A DNA stretch of 64,000 bases, taken from contig JAEOUN010000092.1 of the NCBI GenBank assembly GCA_016839245.1, positions 1 through 64,000 of the forward strand, read 5' to 3'. Below the pieces are notes generated by a model. It saw only the letters and a list, made by a program, of their open reading frames with translations, had not been told where the DNA came from and did no database searches. The translations under genes and the position numbers were made by a program. Origin of the DNA: Candidatus Thorarchaeota archaeon. GTDB lineage: Archaea > Asgardarchaeota > Thorarchaeia > Thorarchaeales > Thorarchaeaceae. How positions within the stretch are numbered: the first letter of the stretch is position 1; every line of letters starts with the position of its first letter. Below, piece after piece: positions 33,875-43,013 of this stretch.

Positions 33875-34267
33875 TTAGATATCAAGAATTGATACTGAAG
33901 ATTCAAGATTCTTGGCCGCTTGGATACACTCCTTTAGAATACCTTCTTTATCTACATCCATTGGTACAAATACAGAGACGAACCATACTCCCTTTCCAGT
34001 TCCACAGATTATACTAACTGCTCCTTGAGGATTTATTGCAACAAATCCTTGAGTAGTCATCAATGCTGTTATGAAAGAAAGACCTTTGAGAACAAAGCTT
34101 TGAAATTGTCCATTCCATGCTTGAATTATAGTATTGATATCATTAGCAATATTCATGTTTTCACTATAATATGCAACTTTGTTTTCATATGTGAAAACAC
34201 AGAATCCCTGAATTTCAGTATAATTGCTCAATGCAATATCAATAGTTCTTTTCACACGCATTACCAT
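33875..34267 (-). CDS. Roadblock/LC7-like protein
   Basis: A 130-residue protein with the alpha/beta order of the roadblock/longin superfamily: helix, YTEIQGFCVFTYENKVAYYSE (two strands), helix, LSFITALM, FVAINPQGAVSIICGTG, and WFVSVFVPMDVDKEG followed by a final helix. Such proteins bind or regulate small GTPases; the Rab-like GTPases in this window are possible partners. Sequence identity to named members is not certain by eye. Confidence 0.5.
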   Translation of the reverse strand: MVMRVKRTIDIALSNYTEIQGFCVFTYENKVAYYSENMNIANDINTIIQAWNGQFQSFVLKGLSFITALMTTQGFVAINPQGAVSIICGTGKGVWFVSVFVPMDVDKEGILKECIQAAKNLESSVSILDI

Positions 34268-34381
34268 TGAAGCTCATCTAGACGTAAAATTACAGGTAAA
34301 AAAAGAATTTTCGAATATCTTATGAACCAATTTCAAATGACGGTTTTGAGTTTGATGGATACTCATGAGCTAAGCATTAGT

Positions 34382-34981
34382 TCAATTAAATGCGGATGCA
34401 ATATTCATTGCTTTTGTAAGAAGAAATGTTCTAAGATAAAGTTCATCATTACTAACATTTGCAACAAGACGATCGTTCTTCACACCAAATCCATGGCGAA
34501 GAGCAATTTCTTTTAGATGTTTATTTTTGAATTTCGAAGAGGTTAATCGATAGAGGAACCATTCTCCACTTGACCGATCATTGATTTTGCAGGATACTTC
34601 AAACTGAAGCCCATTCTCTAATGTGACTTTAAACCGTCTTCCGATTCCATGTTTTATTCTAGTATGTTCACCCAAAATTCCTCGAAGGATAGTGTATGTA
34701 TATGTTGATGCAGGACCAGGAAGGAATGCCCAAGACCAAAATCTGAAAATGATAACCATTATTGAAATAGAGAAGAGAAATGCAATTGAATTCAAAGCAG
34801 TGACTACAGCAAGACCCTGAGTCCATCCTGTTGGTATTATTCCCATTGGAACAGACGAAAAATTGTCAAAAGTAAAGAAGAATGAAAACATGATAAATGT
34901 AATTATAATAAAAGCAGATAGCGCTATGCGTAAACGGTCTTTGTAAAGCGCCCGTGCTTGCTTAAGTAGTTCATTCTCCAT
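34382..34981 (-). CDS. Membrane protein with cytoplasmic C-terminal domain
   Basis: A 199-residue protein with two N-terminal helices (ALSAFIIITFIMFSFFFTF and LNSIAFLFSISIMVIIFRF) and a soluble C-terminal region containing RFKVTLENGLQFEVSCKIND. It starts at ATG 34981, overlapping the last codons of the HTH gene upstream (8 nt), so the two are translationally coupled. Function is unknown; the HTH partner suggests a regulator-membrane sensor pair. Confidence 0.6.
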   Translation of the reverse strand: MENELLKQARALYKDRLRIALSAFIIITFIMFSFFFTFDNFSSVPMGIIPTGWTQGLAVVTALNSIAFLFSISIMVIIFRFWSWAFLPGPASTYTYTILRGILGEHTRIKHGIGRRFKVTLENGLQFEVSCKINDRSSGEWFLYRLTSSKFKNKHLKEIALRHGFGVKNDRLVANVSNDELYLRTFLLTKAMNIASAFN

Positions 34982-35336
34982 TACTATCATCCTCAAGAGC
35001 TTTCAGATACATATTTCGTGCTTCTTCACCGTTAGTCCTGCAAAGCGCAACAAGGACAGACAAGAGTGGGTGTTCATTATTTATCCTAATTGCGTAAAGC
35101 TTTGGCGTGAGCTGATCTATCTGAATCATCTCGTTTTCCATGAGATGAGATATTACACCCCTGTATAGACTTCTTGATTTTCCGCTGTATCCTATTAGTC
35201 GACTGAGTTGTACACCGCTTACGCTTCTTGGATATATGTGTGCCAACGCAAGTAGAATTGCTCTCCTTGTGTCGTTTAATGACGACATTAGTTGGATTAG
35301 ATCATATATCTGAGCTTGATTGGTGTTGTCTTCCAC
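34971..35336 (-). CDS. Winged-helix regulator
   Basis: A 121-residue ArsR/MarR-like winged-helix protein: SLNDTRRAILLALAHIYPRSVSGVQLSRLIGYSGKSRSLYRGVISHLMENEMIQ, followed by a wing. No ligand-binding Cys pair is visible, so it is not a metal-type ArsR. It overlaps the downstream membrane protein and probably forms a module with it. Confidence 0.7.
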   Translation of the reverse strand: MEDNTNQAQIYDLIQLMSSLNDTRRAILLALAHIYPRSVSGVQLSRLIGYSGKSRSLYRGVISHLMENEMIQIDQLTPKLYAIRINNEHPLLSVLVALCRTNGEEARNMYLKALEDDSNGE

Positions 35337-35561
35337 TTTATTGCCTTCTCACAATTACTTACTTGTGTTGTGCTAAACACATGTTGTAACACTTTCCTAT
35401 TAAGAAATCCTAGGAATTATAGTTTTAAAAACACTTGGAGTATTTTTCTTTTCCTGAAAGGCATGAATTTCATTAAAAAAGAGCTAAACATATGCCAAAG
35501 TGTTAATAGCATAGAATTCACAAAATGTTTAGAATAATATCATTCTTAGGAGGTAACTACG

Positions 35562-36137
35562 ATTTCATCGTTCTCGAGTAAGTATTTTGGATGGCTCGTT
35601 GCTCTTATGATAGTCCTCCTTGGCGGCTGGTATCTACTGCCATCTGGGTATGAGGATGCAATTGCAATCCTTGCACCTCAGCTTGGCAATTATATTAGGC
35701 CCACACTAGTTATGGTTAACTTAATTCTCGTTAATCCGATGAATAGTTTCATAATGGTCGCGGTATGGGCCGGAGCCGGCTTTGTTGGAGGCATGATGGC
35801 TGGTACAAAGAAAGGTGCATTTGTTGTGGGACTCATGGTATGGCTTTCCTGTCTTGGAATCATCGCACTATGTGTCTATTTACTTCTTCAATCAGGGCTC
35901 TCTCTTGGTACGCTAACAATTCCGCCAGGAACTTCAATTGTGGATTTGTTATCAATTCCATTGATTCAAAGTGCAATTAGTCAAATCCTGCCACTAATCG
36001 CTGGTATGGGTGGTAGTGAAGGTTTTGATATAATGGCTCTACTCACTCCCCTAATCATCTGGTTCCTTACACCAGTTATTGTTGTTATTGTAGCAGCAAT
36101 TTTGGGAGCTGTGGTCAGACCAAAGGAGGAATTCTAA
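35562..36137 (+). CDS. Membrane protein starting at an AUU codon
   Basis: A 191-residue protein with four or more hydrophobic segments. A perfect SD, AGGAGGT (35548-35554), is followed by seven nt and then ATT at 35562, giving an N-terminus of Ser-Ser-Phe-Ser-Ser-Lys-Tyr-Phe-Gly-Trp. This completes the first membrane helix (WLVALMIVLLGGWYL). The first in-frame ATG, at 35607, would cut that helix. The surface protein at 36139 starts one nt after the stop. Function is unknown. Confidence 0.6.
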   Translation: MSSFSSKYFGWLVALMIVLLGGWYLLPSGYEDAIAILAPQLGNYIRPTLVMVNLILVNPMNSFIMVAVWAGAGFVGGMMAGTKKGAFVVGLMVWLSCLGIIALCVYLLLQSGLSLGTLTIPPGTSIVDLLSIPLIQSAISQILPLIAGMGGSEGFDIMALLTPLIIWFLTPVIVVIVAAILGAVVRPKEEF

Positions 36138-36138
36138 G

Positions 36139-37809
36139 ATGAAACTAAACTATAAGCACGCAATACTGATTGTAATAATGTCAGTCTTAATATCTGCGCC
36201 AGTAGTTGCTGCTTCTAATGCAGGGGAAACTGTTGTTGCACAAGATATGGACGACGATTTCTTTGTGAGTTTGCTTGAAAATGGTGCGGAAATTGTCTTC
36301 TCATCAATCGATAGTGAAGGAGTGCCATCAGTAATATATGGTCAATTAGGTGTTCCCTCAGAAGATCTTGGTCTAGAAGATCCATCAGGTATGTATGATG
36401 GATGCGTTGTAATGGCATTAGTAGCAACACAAGGTGAACTTCTTGATTATGTCCTGGATCTCGTCGGTGCTGATCTCTTTGGCAGTGACGGAGAAGATGG
36501 TGGAGAATTCTCTGCTGCTCAGGATGGTGATTCACCAATTGATTTCAATTCCATCTTTGATATGCTGGGCACTGATTTCAATCTCCTCATCAATGTCTTC
36601 ATTGATCTCACAGACGCTGAAGCACATTCAAATATGGCTGAAATCAGGACTCATCTGCATAATACCTTTGACTTTTCTTTCTCTGAAATTCTTGATCTTA
36701 GAATAGATGAGAGCTTCTTTCCTGAAGAAATGGAAGTTGAACTCCCATTTGATGGAATTAACATCTTTATCTATCAAGTCACTAATCTCTTTGAGGATGC
36801 AGTAAACAGCGTTCTTGATGTAATGGATGGTACAGGATTCCTCGCCTCTATTGACCGATCTGTCTTTACTGAGGCAAGAGCCTCAGGTGCTGGCTTATTA
36901 GCAATACCAGATATGGGTGACTTAGTTGATTTGATTGATAGTTTCAGTGGTGATTCTAATGAAACTTTCAATCCAGCAAATCCAACTGATTTTCTCATTT
37001 CACAAATGCCAGACTTGGATGGTCCGCTTGCGATAGCAGCCGCGGGATACATTGGCGATCAAATCCTTTCAACTACGTCTGATGAACTGAAAATCTTTGA
37101 AGATCTTCTTGGAAAGCCTGCATTGGATACAATAAGTGGCATTTCCACTGGTCAATCTCTTGTTATCTGTTCATTACCTGAAGGTGTGAATGCTACAGGA
37201 TATAGTCCTGAAGATGAAGCTCTCAATAAGACATATTATGATCAAGAGAGTGGTTTTGTTTTCTGGAATGCGAGTTATTACACAGATCAACAAGATTATA
37301 CGATTAATTTTGAAGAAGGATCATTTCCGCCTTTAATTACTATAACTCGTAGCTTTGCTCCTGACACTCTAACACCCGGAGGTACTTTGGACATCACAGT
37401 CGTTGTTCATAATGAAGGTCTTGAACCAATCTACAATGTTTCAATGGAAGATCTTGGAATTAATAGCCTATACAGTAATTTAACCATAACTGGGACACAA
37501 AGTAGGAATGCAATAACCCTCGAAGCTGGTGGAAGCATGGAAATGACATACCAAATCACATTCACCAACGAAGGTGGTTATCTATTTCCAAAGGCTAGTC
37601 TATCCTATGACTATAGCAACAAGACTTATTCGAAGACCACACATATTGATGGCTACTTTGTGACAGCGGATCCACTTGGATTGCTGATGCAGATGATAAA
37701 TGATGGAATGCCATTTACTGGCATCGCCATTGGTGTGGTTGGTCTTGGTGCGATTGTGAATATTGGCTTGATGGCCAGGCGTCGCGGTGGCAGTCCCTAT
37801 CAGGTGTAA
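36139..37809 (+). CDS. Large tail-anchored surface protein
   Basis: A 556-residue secreted protein. A signal peptide (residues 7-25, AILIVIMSVLISAPVVAAS) is followed by an Asp/Ser/Phe-rich body. A CARDB/DUF11-like Ig domain occupies about residues 400-505 (ITRSFAPDTLTPGGTLDITVVVHNEGLEPIYNV...). A C-terminal membrane helix, FTGIAIGVVGLGAIVNIGLMA, and RRRGG complete the anchor. A surface-layer or adhesin role is likely. It starts one nt after the membrane protein gene at 35562, so the pair forms an operon. A hairpin terminator follows. Confidence 0.7.
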   Translation: MKLNYKHAILIVIMSVLISAPVVAASNAGETVVAQDMDDDFFVSLLENGAEIVFSSIDSEGVPSVIYGQLGVPSEDLGLEDPSGMYDGCVVMALVATQGELLDYVLDLVGADLFGSDGEDGGEFSAAQDGDSPIDFNSIFDMLGTDFNLLINVFIDLTDAEAHSNMAEIRTHLHNTFDFSFSEILDLRIDESFFPEEMEVELPFDGINIFIYQVTNLFEDAVNSVLDVMDGTGFLASIDRSVFTEARASGAGLLAIPDMGDLVDLIDSFSGDSNETFNPANPTDFLISQMPDLDGPLAIAAAGYIGDQILSTTSDELKIFEDLLGKPALDTISGISTGQSLVICSLPEGVNATGYSPEDEALNKTYYDQESGFVFWNASYYTDQQDYTINFEEGSFPPLITITRSFAPDTLTPGGTLDITVVVHNEGLEPIYNVSMEDLGINSLYSNLTITGTQSRNAITLEAGGSMEMTYQITFTNEGGYLFPKASLSYDYSNKTYSKTTHIDGYFVTADPLGLLMQMINDGMPFTGIAIGVVGLGAIVNIGLMARRRGGSPYQV

Positions 37810-37820
37810 ATTGTAAAAAA

Positions 37821-37870
37821 GATAGTCCCGAGAGTCATTTCTCATGGGATTATCTTCCCTTCTTTTTCTT
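37821..37870 (+). terminator. Hairpin terminator after surface protein
   Basis: GATAGTCCC (37821-37829) pairs with GGGATTATC (37846-37854) with one G-U pair. The inner bases GAGA and TCTC extend the stem. A pyrimidine-rich tract follows. Confidence 0.65.
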
Positions 37871-37922
37871 TTCCTTTCTTCATTACCACATATTTATTTT
37901 GGACATGTAGTTATCCAGTCTT

Positions 37923-38834
37923 ATGCCTCTCAAAGATGAATTGAATGGTTATCTACGTCTTCCACGTTCATTCTTTGGAATCAAACCTCCAAAATTAGGA
38001 GTTCCGGATGTGGGTGTGATTGGCGTTCCCTATGATATTACCTCAAGTTATATGCCTGGATCAAGATTTGGACCGGATGCAATAAGGCAAGCCACTGATG
38101 GAGAGAGATCTCATAGCTATCCACTATCAATAGGAACCGGAGTGATTCCTAAGGAACCACTGACAAAGTTACTAACTCTTGAAGACATAGGTGATCTAGA
38201 GGTCTCTCTACGAATGCCGGATGCGGCTACGATTGATATTGTAGAAGCGTGCAAAAAGCTTGGAATGATGGATAGCAAGTTATTATTTCTTGGTGGCGAC
38301 CATTTCATAACATACCCTATTTTACGTGGATTGTTCCGTGCTAAGAAAGGAAAATGGGGATTAGTATACCTTGACGCTCATGCTGACCTTTATTCAGATA
38401 TGGGCGGATACCAGCTTTCACATGCAACAACTGTTAGAAGAATTATTGATGATGGCCTTGTTAATACTGAGGATATTGTTGCTTATGATATTAGATCCGC
38501 TCTTCCCGAGCACAAGAAAGAGCTGATGATTGATAAGTATGAACTAATAGAAGATACAATTTCGTCTCTTGGTGATAGAGTCGAACATATTTACATTTCA
38601 GTTGATCTTGATGTGCTTGATCCATCACTTGTACCAGGTGTTGCTCATCCTGAATCAGGAGGACTATCGATGGTTCAACTTGTAAATATTTTACGCTCAA
38701 CATTTTCAACAGGTAAAGTACATTCTGCGGATATTGTTGAATTAAATCCATTAATCGATAAGACAGGAATTACTGCGTTAATTGCTAGAGATGTTGTCAA
38801 AGAAGTCTTGACTGGATTTGCAATGTCACAATAA
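37923..38834 (+). CDS. speB: Agmatinase/ureohydrolase-family protein
   Basis: A 303-residue ureohydrolase with all six manganese ligands: His127 (GGDH), Asp151, His153, Asp155 (DAHAD), and Asp228, Asp230 (SVDLDVLDP). The overall length and the GSRFGPDAIRQAT segment match agmatinases, which turn agmatine into putrescine and urea. Some relatives act on arginine or guanidinobutyrate, so the name is probable, not certain. It lies 36 nt before the TrmB regulator gene. Confidence 0.85.
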   Translation: MPLKDELNGYLRLPRSFFGIKPPKLGVPDVGVIGVPYDITSSYMPGSRFGPDAIRQATDGERSHSYPLSIGTGVIPKEPLTKLLTLEDIGDLEVSLRMPDAATIDIVEACKKLGMMDSKLLFLGGDHFITYPILRGLFRAKKGKWGLVYLDAHADLYSDMGGYQLSHATTVRRIIDDGLVNTEDIVAYDIRSALPEHKKELMIDKYELIEDTISSLGDRVEHIYISVDLDVLDPSLVPGVAHPESGGLSMVQLVNILRSTFSTGKVHSADIVELNPLIDKTGITALIARDVVKEVLTGFAMSQ

Positions 38835-38843
38835 ATATAAGTA
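38832..38843 (+). promoter_or_regulatory. Putative TATA box of the TrmB gene
   Basis: AATAAATATAAG lies about 30 nt before the ATG at 38871, so the transcript would have almost no leader. Confidence 0.4.
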
Positions 38844-38870
38844 GTAATTGCACATAATTTCTAGACGAAA

Positions 38871-39605
38871 ATGACTCCTTCAGGTGAGAAAACTGCAGAA
38901 GAGCTTGGCATCAGAGCTAGTTTCACATTACGCGAACTTGGATTTGGTGCACATGAAACTGCAGTAATTCTTGCATTGAATCAGCTGGATTCTGCTTCAG
39001 TTGCAGATTTATCCTCAGAAACTGGTATTCACCATGCAAATTTGTATACTGTGCTGGATACGCTTGTAGGTAAGAGTTTGGTTGTGCTTATAGATGGAAG
39101 ACCAAAAAGATACCAATTTGCTCCATTATCTCATATACAAGAGATGTTTTCAATGAAAATGGAGCAACTTCTGCATGACCTGAAGATTTTGCAACAGTCC
39201 CGGGAATCAAGAACTATTCAGTCTACATTAATTTACACTATTCGAGGTAGTGTAGACGTTCTTGCAAAGATGCATGCAATGGTTAATCGAGCGGAAGAAA
39301 CAATATTTCTTGTCACTCCAGATATAGAAAATCTTGGAATAATGATGTTTGAAGCACTCAAGGATGCTCAAAATCGTGGAGTAAAAATCAAAGCTATTTT
39401 GGGTAAAGAACCAGCATTAAGAGAATTGAAAATCCAATACCATATTAAGAGGGATACACTCGCTGTTGATCTGTTTATAGATTCAATAGAAGCATTGATA
39501 GCAATGCCAGACTTGAGTATCTGTGGATTCTCAGACAATCCTCTAATCTCAATGCAATTTGAAGGATTTCTTCAACAATCATGGGATGTATCAAGGAAGG
39601 AATAA
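38871..39605 (+). CDS. TrmB-family transcriptional regulator
   Basis: A 244-residue protein. The N-terminal winged helix (ALNQLDSASVADLSSETGIHHANLYTVLDTLVGKSLV) is followed by a coiled-coil helix and a PLD-like regulatory domain with LVTPDIENLGIMMFEALKDAQNRGVKIKAIL. This is the standard TrmB layout, in which sugars or other ligands are sensed by the C-terminal part. The stop overlaps the start of the flavoenzyme gene (TAATG). Confidence 0.8.
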   Translation: MTPSGEKTAEELGIRASFTLRELGFGAHETAVILALNQLDSASVADLSSETGIHHANLYTVLDTLVGKSLVVLIDGRPKRYQFAPLSHIQEMFSMKMEQLLHDLKILQQSRESRTIQSTLIYTIRGSVDVLAKMHAMVNRAEETIFLVTPDIENLGIMMFEALKDAQNRGVKIKAILGKEPALRELKIQYHIKRDTLAVDLFIDSIEALIAMPDLSICGFSDNPLISMQFEGFLQQSWDVSRKE

Positions 39606-40978
39606 TGATGGTTGATTATGATGTAATTATTGCAGGAGCTGGAACTGGCGGAGCAACTACTGCATATGCTTTAGCAAAGAGGGGACATTCTGTTCTCCTG
39701 ATAGATCGAAAAGACAAGGAAAAAATTGGTGACAAGACTTGTGGTGACGCTCTTGGTTCTCATCATATTGTTGAGTTACGGGAGTTAGTAGGAATCCCCG
39801 AATTGCCAAAAGGTATTGTAGAGTACGCAGTCAATGGTATTGACCTTATTTCTCCAGACCAAGAACATAGACTTCGTATGGAAGGTCCTACGACGACTGG
39901 AATGTCATTCAACCGATTGAAGATGGGGCAATGGTTTGTTGGACTTGCAGAGAGTGCAGGTGCAGAGGTTCTTGCTTCAACACGTGTCAAGAAACTTCTC
40001 CTTGATGGTGGACAGGTTTCTGGAGTCAGATTGTCTACTGAGAATGGTGCTGACAAGGATGTGACAGCTCGAATTGTTGTTGATGCAACTGGTGCTACTG
40101 GTGTCCTTCGTATGCAATTACCAGAAACCTCTCCTGTAGAACGCCAGGTTACTAGTGAAGATAGAATGGTTGCGTGGCGGGATATCTATGAAACCCCGGA
40201 TTTTGAATTTGAAACTCCTGATATTCTTGAAATCTTTTGGAATCAAGAAGAAACCTTAGGAGGATATGTCTGGGTATTCCCGCAGGGAAAGCATCGTGTA
40301 AATGTTGGCAATGGAGTCATGACTATTGATGGGCATCGTAATCCTAAGGATATCCAATATGATTTTGTAAAGAAGACTTGGCTCGATACTTGGGGAGAGC
40401 TTAAGGTTCTAGACAGTAGTGGCGGCGTTGCACCAATTAGACGACCAATCGATACCATGGTTGACAATAATTTTATGCTTGTTGGAGATGCAGCGTGCCA
40501 GGTTAACCCAATTCATGGAGGCGGTATTGGTTCCTCAATGCTTGGAGGCGCACATGCAGGCATTACTGCTTCTGAAGCTCTGGAACGCAATGATACATCA
40601 ATTGAATCTCTTTGGTCATATAATCCGAGATATCATAAGAGCTATGGAATGAAACAAGCCGCCCTTGATGTCTTTAAGTGGTTCCTCTTGAATGTCACAA
40701 ACGAGGAGATTGATTTCGCATTTAGGAAACAAGTAATCAAGGCTAGTGATCTCTTAGACACCTCCATGACAGGTGAAGTCAAGTTTGGAGTCGGAGAGAA
40801 ATTCAAACGCTTGGTTTCAGGATTTGGGAAGATACCATTATTGCTTAGGGTTTCAAAAGTAGCTAGCTTGATGAATGATATCCGAGAAGTATACAAACAA
40901 TATCCTGATTCACCTAAGGGCTTAGAGGCATGGAAAGCTCGCTTGGATCCAATCTATGCTGCTGCAAAACAGGTATAG
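39605..40978 (+). CDS. Geranylgeranyl-reductase-family flavoenzyme
   Basis: A 457-residue FAD enzyme. The N-terminal Rossmann motif is IIAGAGTGGATTAYALAKRGHSVLLIDRK-like, and DATGATG and LVGDAACQVNPIHGGGIG are the typical second and third FAD motifs of the geranylgeranyl reductase family. Relatives saturate archaeal membrane lipids. In this window it lies 64 nt before the M23-like and lipoate genes, so a LipT-like role in lipoate assembly is also possible. The start is ATG 39605 or 39608, with AAGGAAGG upstream. Confidence 0.8.
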   Translation: MMVDYDVIIAGAGTGGATTAYALAKRGHSVLLIDRKDKEKIGDKTCGDALGSHHIVELRELVGIPELPKGIVEYAVNGIDLISPDQEHRLRMEGPTTTGMSFNRLKMGQWFVGLAESAGAEVLASTRVKKLLLDGGQVSGVRLSTENGADKDVTARIVVDATGATGVLRMQLPETSPVERQVTSEDRMVAWRDIYETPDFEFETPDILEIFWNQEETLGGYVWVFPQGKHRVNVGNGVMTIDGHRNPKDIQYDFVKKTWLDTWGELKVLDSSGGVAPIRRPIDTMVDNNFMLVGDAACQVNPIHGGGIGSSMLGGAHAGITASEALERNDTSIESLWSYNPRYHKSYGMKQAALDVFKWFLLNVTNEEIDFAFRKQVIKASDLLDTSMTGEVKFGVGEKFKRLVSGFGKIPLLLRVSKVASLMNDIREVYKQYPDSPKGLEAWKARLDPIYAAAKQV

Positions 40979-41042
40979 GAGAGTCGTCGCATACCAAGTC
41001 ATTATTGGTATACATTCTCCTTTCTATCGAGAGGTGATTCTG

Positions 41043-42011
41043 ATGAATGTAATCGGTAAATCTCATGGAATTGAATTGCATTCACCAGATGATGCCTATT
41101 TTTCATATTTTAATAGTCCCTACATAGGTCATTCTCTTGGATCAGCCATCGATATTTACCCTCAGCATGATGGATGGGATTATCAAGTTGAAGCTCCAAT
41201 TAATGGCCGTGTTGTTAAAATCAAAAAAGTGAGAATGGGATTGGAAAAAGAATTTCCAACGAGAGATTATGATTTTGGTTTAGCAATACAACCTGATAGT
41301 TCTGATTCCAAAATAGTACGGATTCTTCACGTAGAGCCCACTATTCGCGTAGGTGAATATATTCAGATTGGTGATTACATTGGCACCACAATTCGTTCAC
41401 GCTATTTCAATTACTGGACCGGTCCGCATTATCATGTCGAAATAATGAAAGAGGAGTCATTCAATAGATCTAGTCAATCATATCCACTTAGATTACCACT
41501 TGAGTACATACAAAAGAAAAGTCAATCTTTTCCTAATGAAACTGAGTTTGAAGTAAAGTCTGTATCTGATGATAATATCATAGGATATGCAAAGGAATTC
41601 AATTATGTTAAAATTGGAAAATATTACGGAATTTCTGCAATTCATGAGAATGGCTGCATCTCTGGAATCCTCGATGGTGGGATTTCTCACTACAAACATG
41701 GAGGAGTAATTGGTTCAGATAAGATCAAACCAGGTACAACCATTAGACTTGGAAATATTCCAATTGGTTTTGTATCAAAAGCTATGCATGGTGCAAGTTT
41801 TCTTCAACGCAATTCTCAAATGATTCCATACATCGATGGACATGAGTTATTGGGTCTCTCGTGTTTCATCTATCCAAGATTCTATACTAAGAAAGATGTT
41901 CCTCAGTTAGTTCTAGTTCCAAAAAAATATGGTCAATTCAGAAGACATTACAATGAAAATGATGTATTATCGCTAGAACTTCATGTAAATAACAACAGGA
42001 TTAAGACCTAA
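41043..42011 (+). CDS. M23-like (duplicated hybrid motif) protein in lipoate cluster
   Basis: A 322-residue soluble protein. The N-terminal 135 residues match an M23 metallopeptidase fold: His30-x6-Asp37 (HSLGSAIDIYP), VEAPINGRVVKI, ILHVE (His96) and HYHVE (His129/His131), with repeated 'vkxGdxIG' turns. C-terminal to this is a domain of unknown type with GISAIHENGCISGILDGG. There is no signal peptide, unusual for a cell-wall hydrolase. ATG 41043 follows GAGGTGATT. It is 15 nt from the radical SAM gene and probably belongs to the lipoate operon. The M23 fold belongs to the same barrel-sandwich hybrid superfamily as lipoyl domains. Confidence 0.6.
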   Translation: MNVIGKSHGIELHSPDDAYFSYFNSPYIGHSLGSAIDIYPQHDGWDYQVEAPINGRVVKIKKVRMGLEKEFPTRDYDFGLAIQPDSSDSKIVRILHVEPTIRVGEYIQIGDYIGTTIRSRYFNYWTGPHYHVEIMKEESFNRSSQSYPLRLPLEYIQKKSQSFPNETEFEVKSVSDDNIIGYAKEFNYVKIGKYYGISAIHENGCISGILDGGISHYKHGGVIGSDKIKPGTTIRLGNIPIGFVSKAMHGASFLQRNSQMIPYIDGHELLGLSCFIYPRFYTKKDVPQLVLVPKKYGQFRRHYNENDVLSLELHVNNNRIKT

Positions 42012-42026
42012 TAGTGGATAGAAAGC

Positions 42027-43013
42027 GTGATTATCTTGATCAATAAGATACGACTCTCTCTAGGAACAGCAATAGAATTAGGATTCGAGGAAGGCCATAG
42101 AATTCCTAATTTCACAACTCTATTTCTGATGACATATCATAACGGAAAATGTCAAGCTAATTGTGCATTTTGTCCTCAAGCAAGAGAGAGTACAGCAACA
42201 TCTGATAAATTGTCTAGGATTTCATGGCCCGAGTATGAGTTTAATGAAGTACTCAAAAAATGGCCTTCAAGTGGGTATCAAAGAATCTGTATTCAGACAA
42301 TTTGCTATGATGAAGTAGTGAACGATGTAATCAATATAGTCCAACAATTGAGAAAGATAAGTCGAATTCCTATCTCCGTGGCAATCCATCCAATTCCAAG
42401 AGAAGAACTTGTAGATCTCAAAGAAGTTGGAGTATCGAATATTGGAATTGCACTAGATGCATGTACTCCTGAACTTTTCAATAAAATGAAAGGAATTTTA
42501 CGAAACTCATCATATAGGTGGGAGAAGCACATTGAGGCATTCAAACAAGCACAGGAAGTATTTGGAAAAGGACGAGTTACTACACATCTGATCATTGGTC
42601 TTGGTGAAAGCGAACAAGAAGTAGTTGATTTTCTTTTTAAAATGTCCAAGATGCAGATTGGTGTTGCTCTCTTTGCTTTTACTAGTATTAAAGGAACTTC
42701 TCTTGAAAATGTACTACCTCCGGATCTCTCGTATTATCGTAGGATGCAAGTCATAAGACATCTAATAACCAATGGAAAACTCAAGGAAAACCAAGTAACA
42801 TATAATAAACAAGGACAAGTTGCCATCAATATGGATTCAGAAGATTTGAGGAGGATTATATCATCGGGAAAAGCCTTTCAGGTGAGTGGATGTACTGGTT
42901 GCAATCGTCCATATTATAATGAGCGACCTAGTGGTTCGATGTATAATTATCCTAGGCCATTGAATGAGGATGAATTACTCAAAGCAATTAGAGAATCAAA
43001 TTTGGTGCAATAA
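42027..43013 (+). CDS. Radical SAM protein, likely LipS-type lipoyl synthase
   Basis: A 328-residue radical SAM enzyme. Cluster cysteines are Cys42, Cys46 and Cys49 (CQANCAFCPQA), and a second C-terminal pair is Cys289/Cys292 (GCTGCNRPYYNERP), suggesting an auxiliary cluster or zinc. Canonical LipA is absent, while the gene lies directly before LplA-N and LplB. Archaea without LipA use two radical SAM proteins, LipS1 and LipS2; this looks like one of them, which one I cannot tell. The start is GTG 42027. The other partner is not in this window. Confidence 0.7.
   Translation: MIILINKIRLSLGTAIELGFEEGHRIPNFTTLFLMTYHNGKCQANCAFCPQARESTATSDKLSRISWPEYEFNEVLKKWPSSGYQRICIQTICYDEVVNDVINIVQQLRKISRIPISVAIHPIPREELVDLKEVGVSNIGIALDACTPELFNKMKGILRNSSYRWEKHIEAFKQAQEVFGKGRVTTHLIIGLGESEQEVVDFLFKMSKMQIGVALFAFTSIKGTSLENVLPPDLSYYRRMQVIRHLITNGKLKENQVTYNKQGQVAINMDSEDLRRIISSGKAFQVSGCTGCNRPYYNERPSGSMYNYPRPLNEDELLKAIRESNLVQ

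Noticed and set aside
35316..35537. 73-codon plus-strand frame opposite the winged-helix promoter
   Set aside because: No SD and no recognisable domain; it overlaps the start of a real minus-strand gene.
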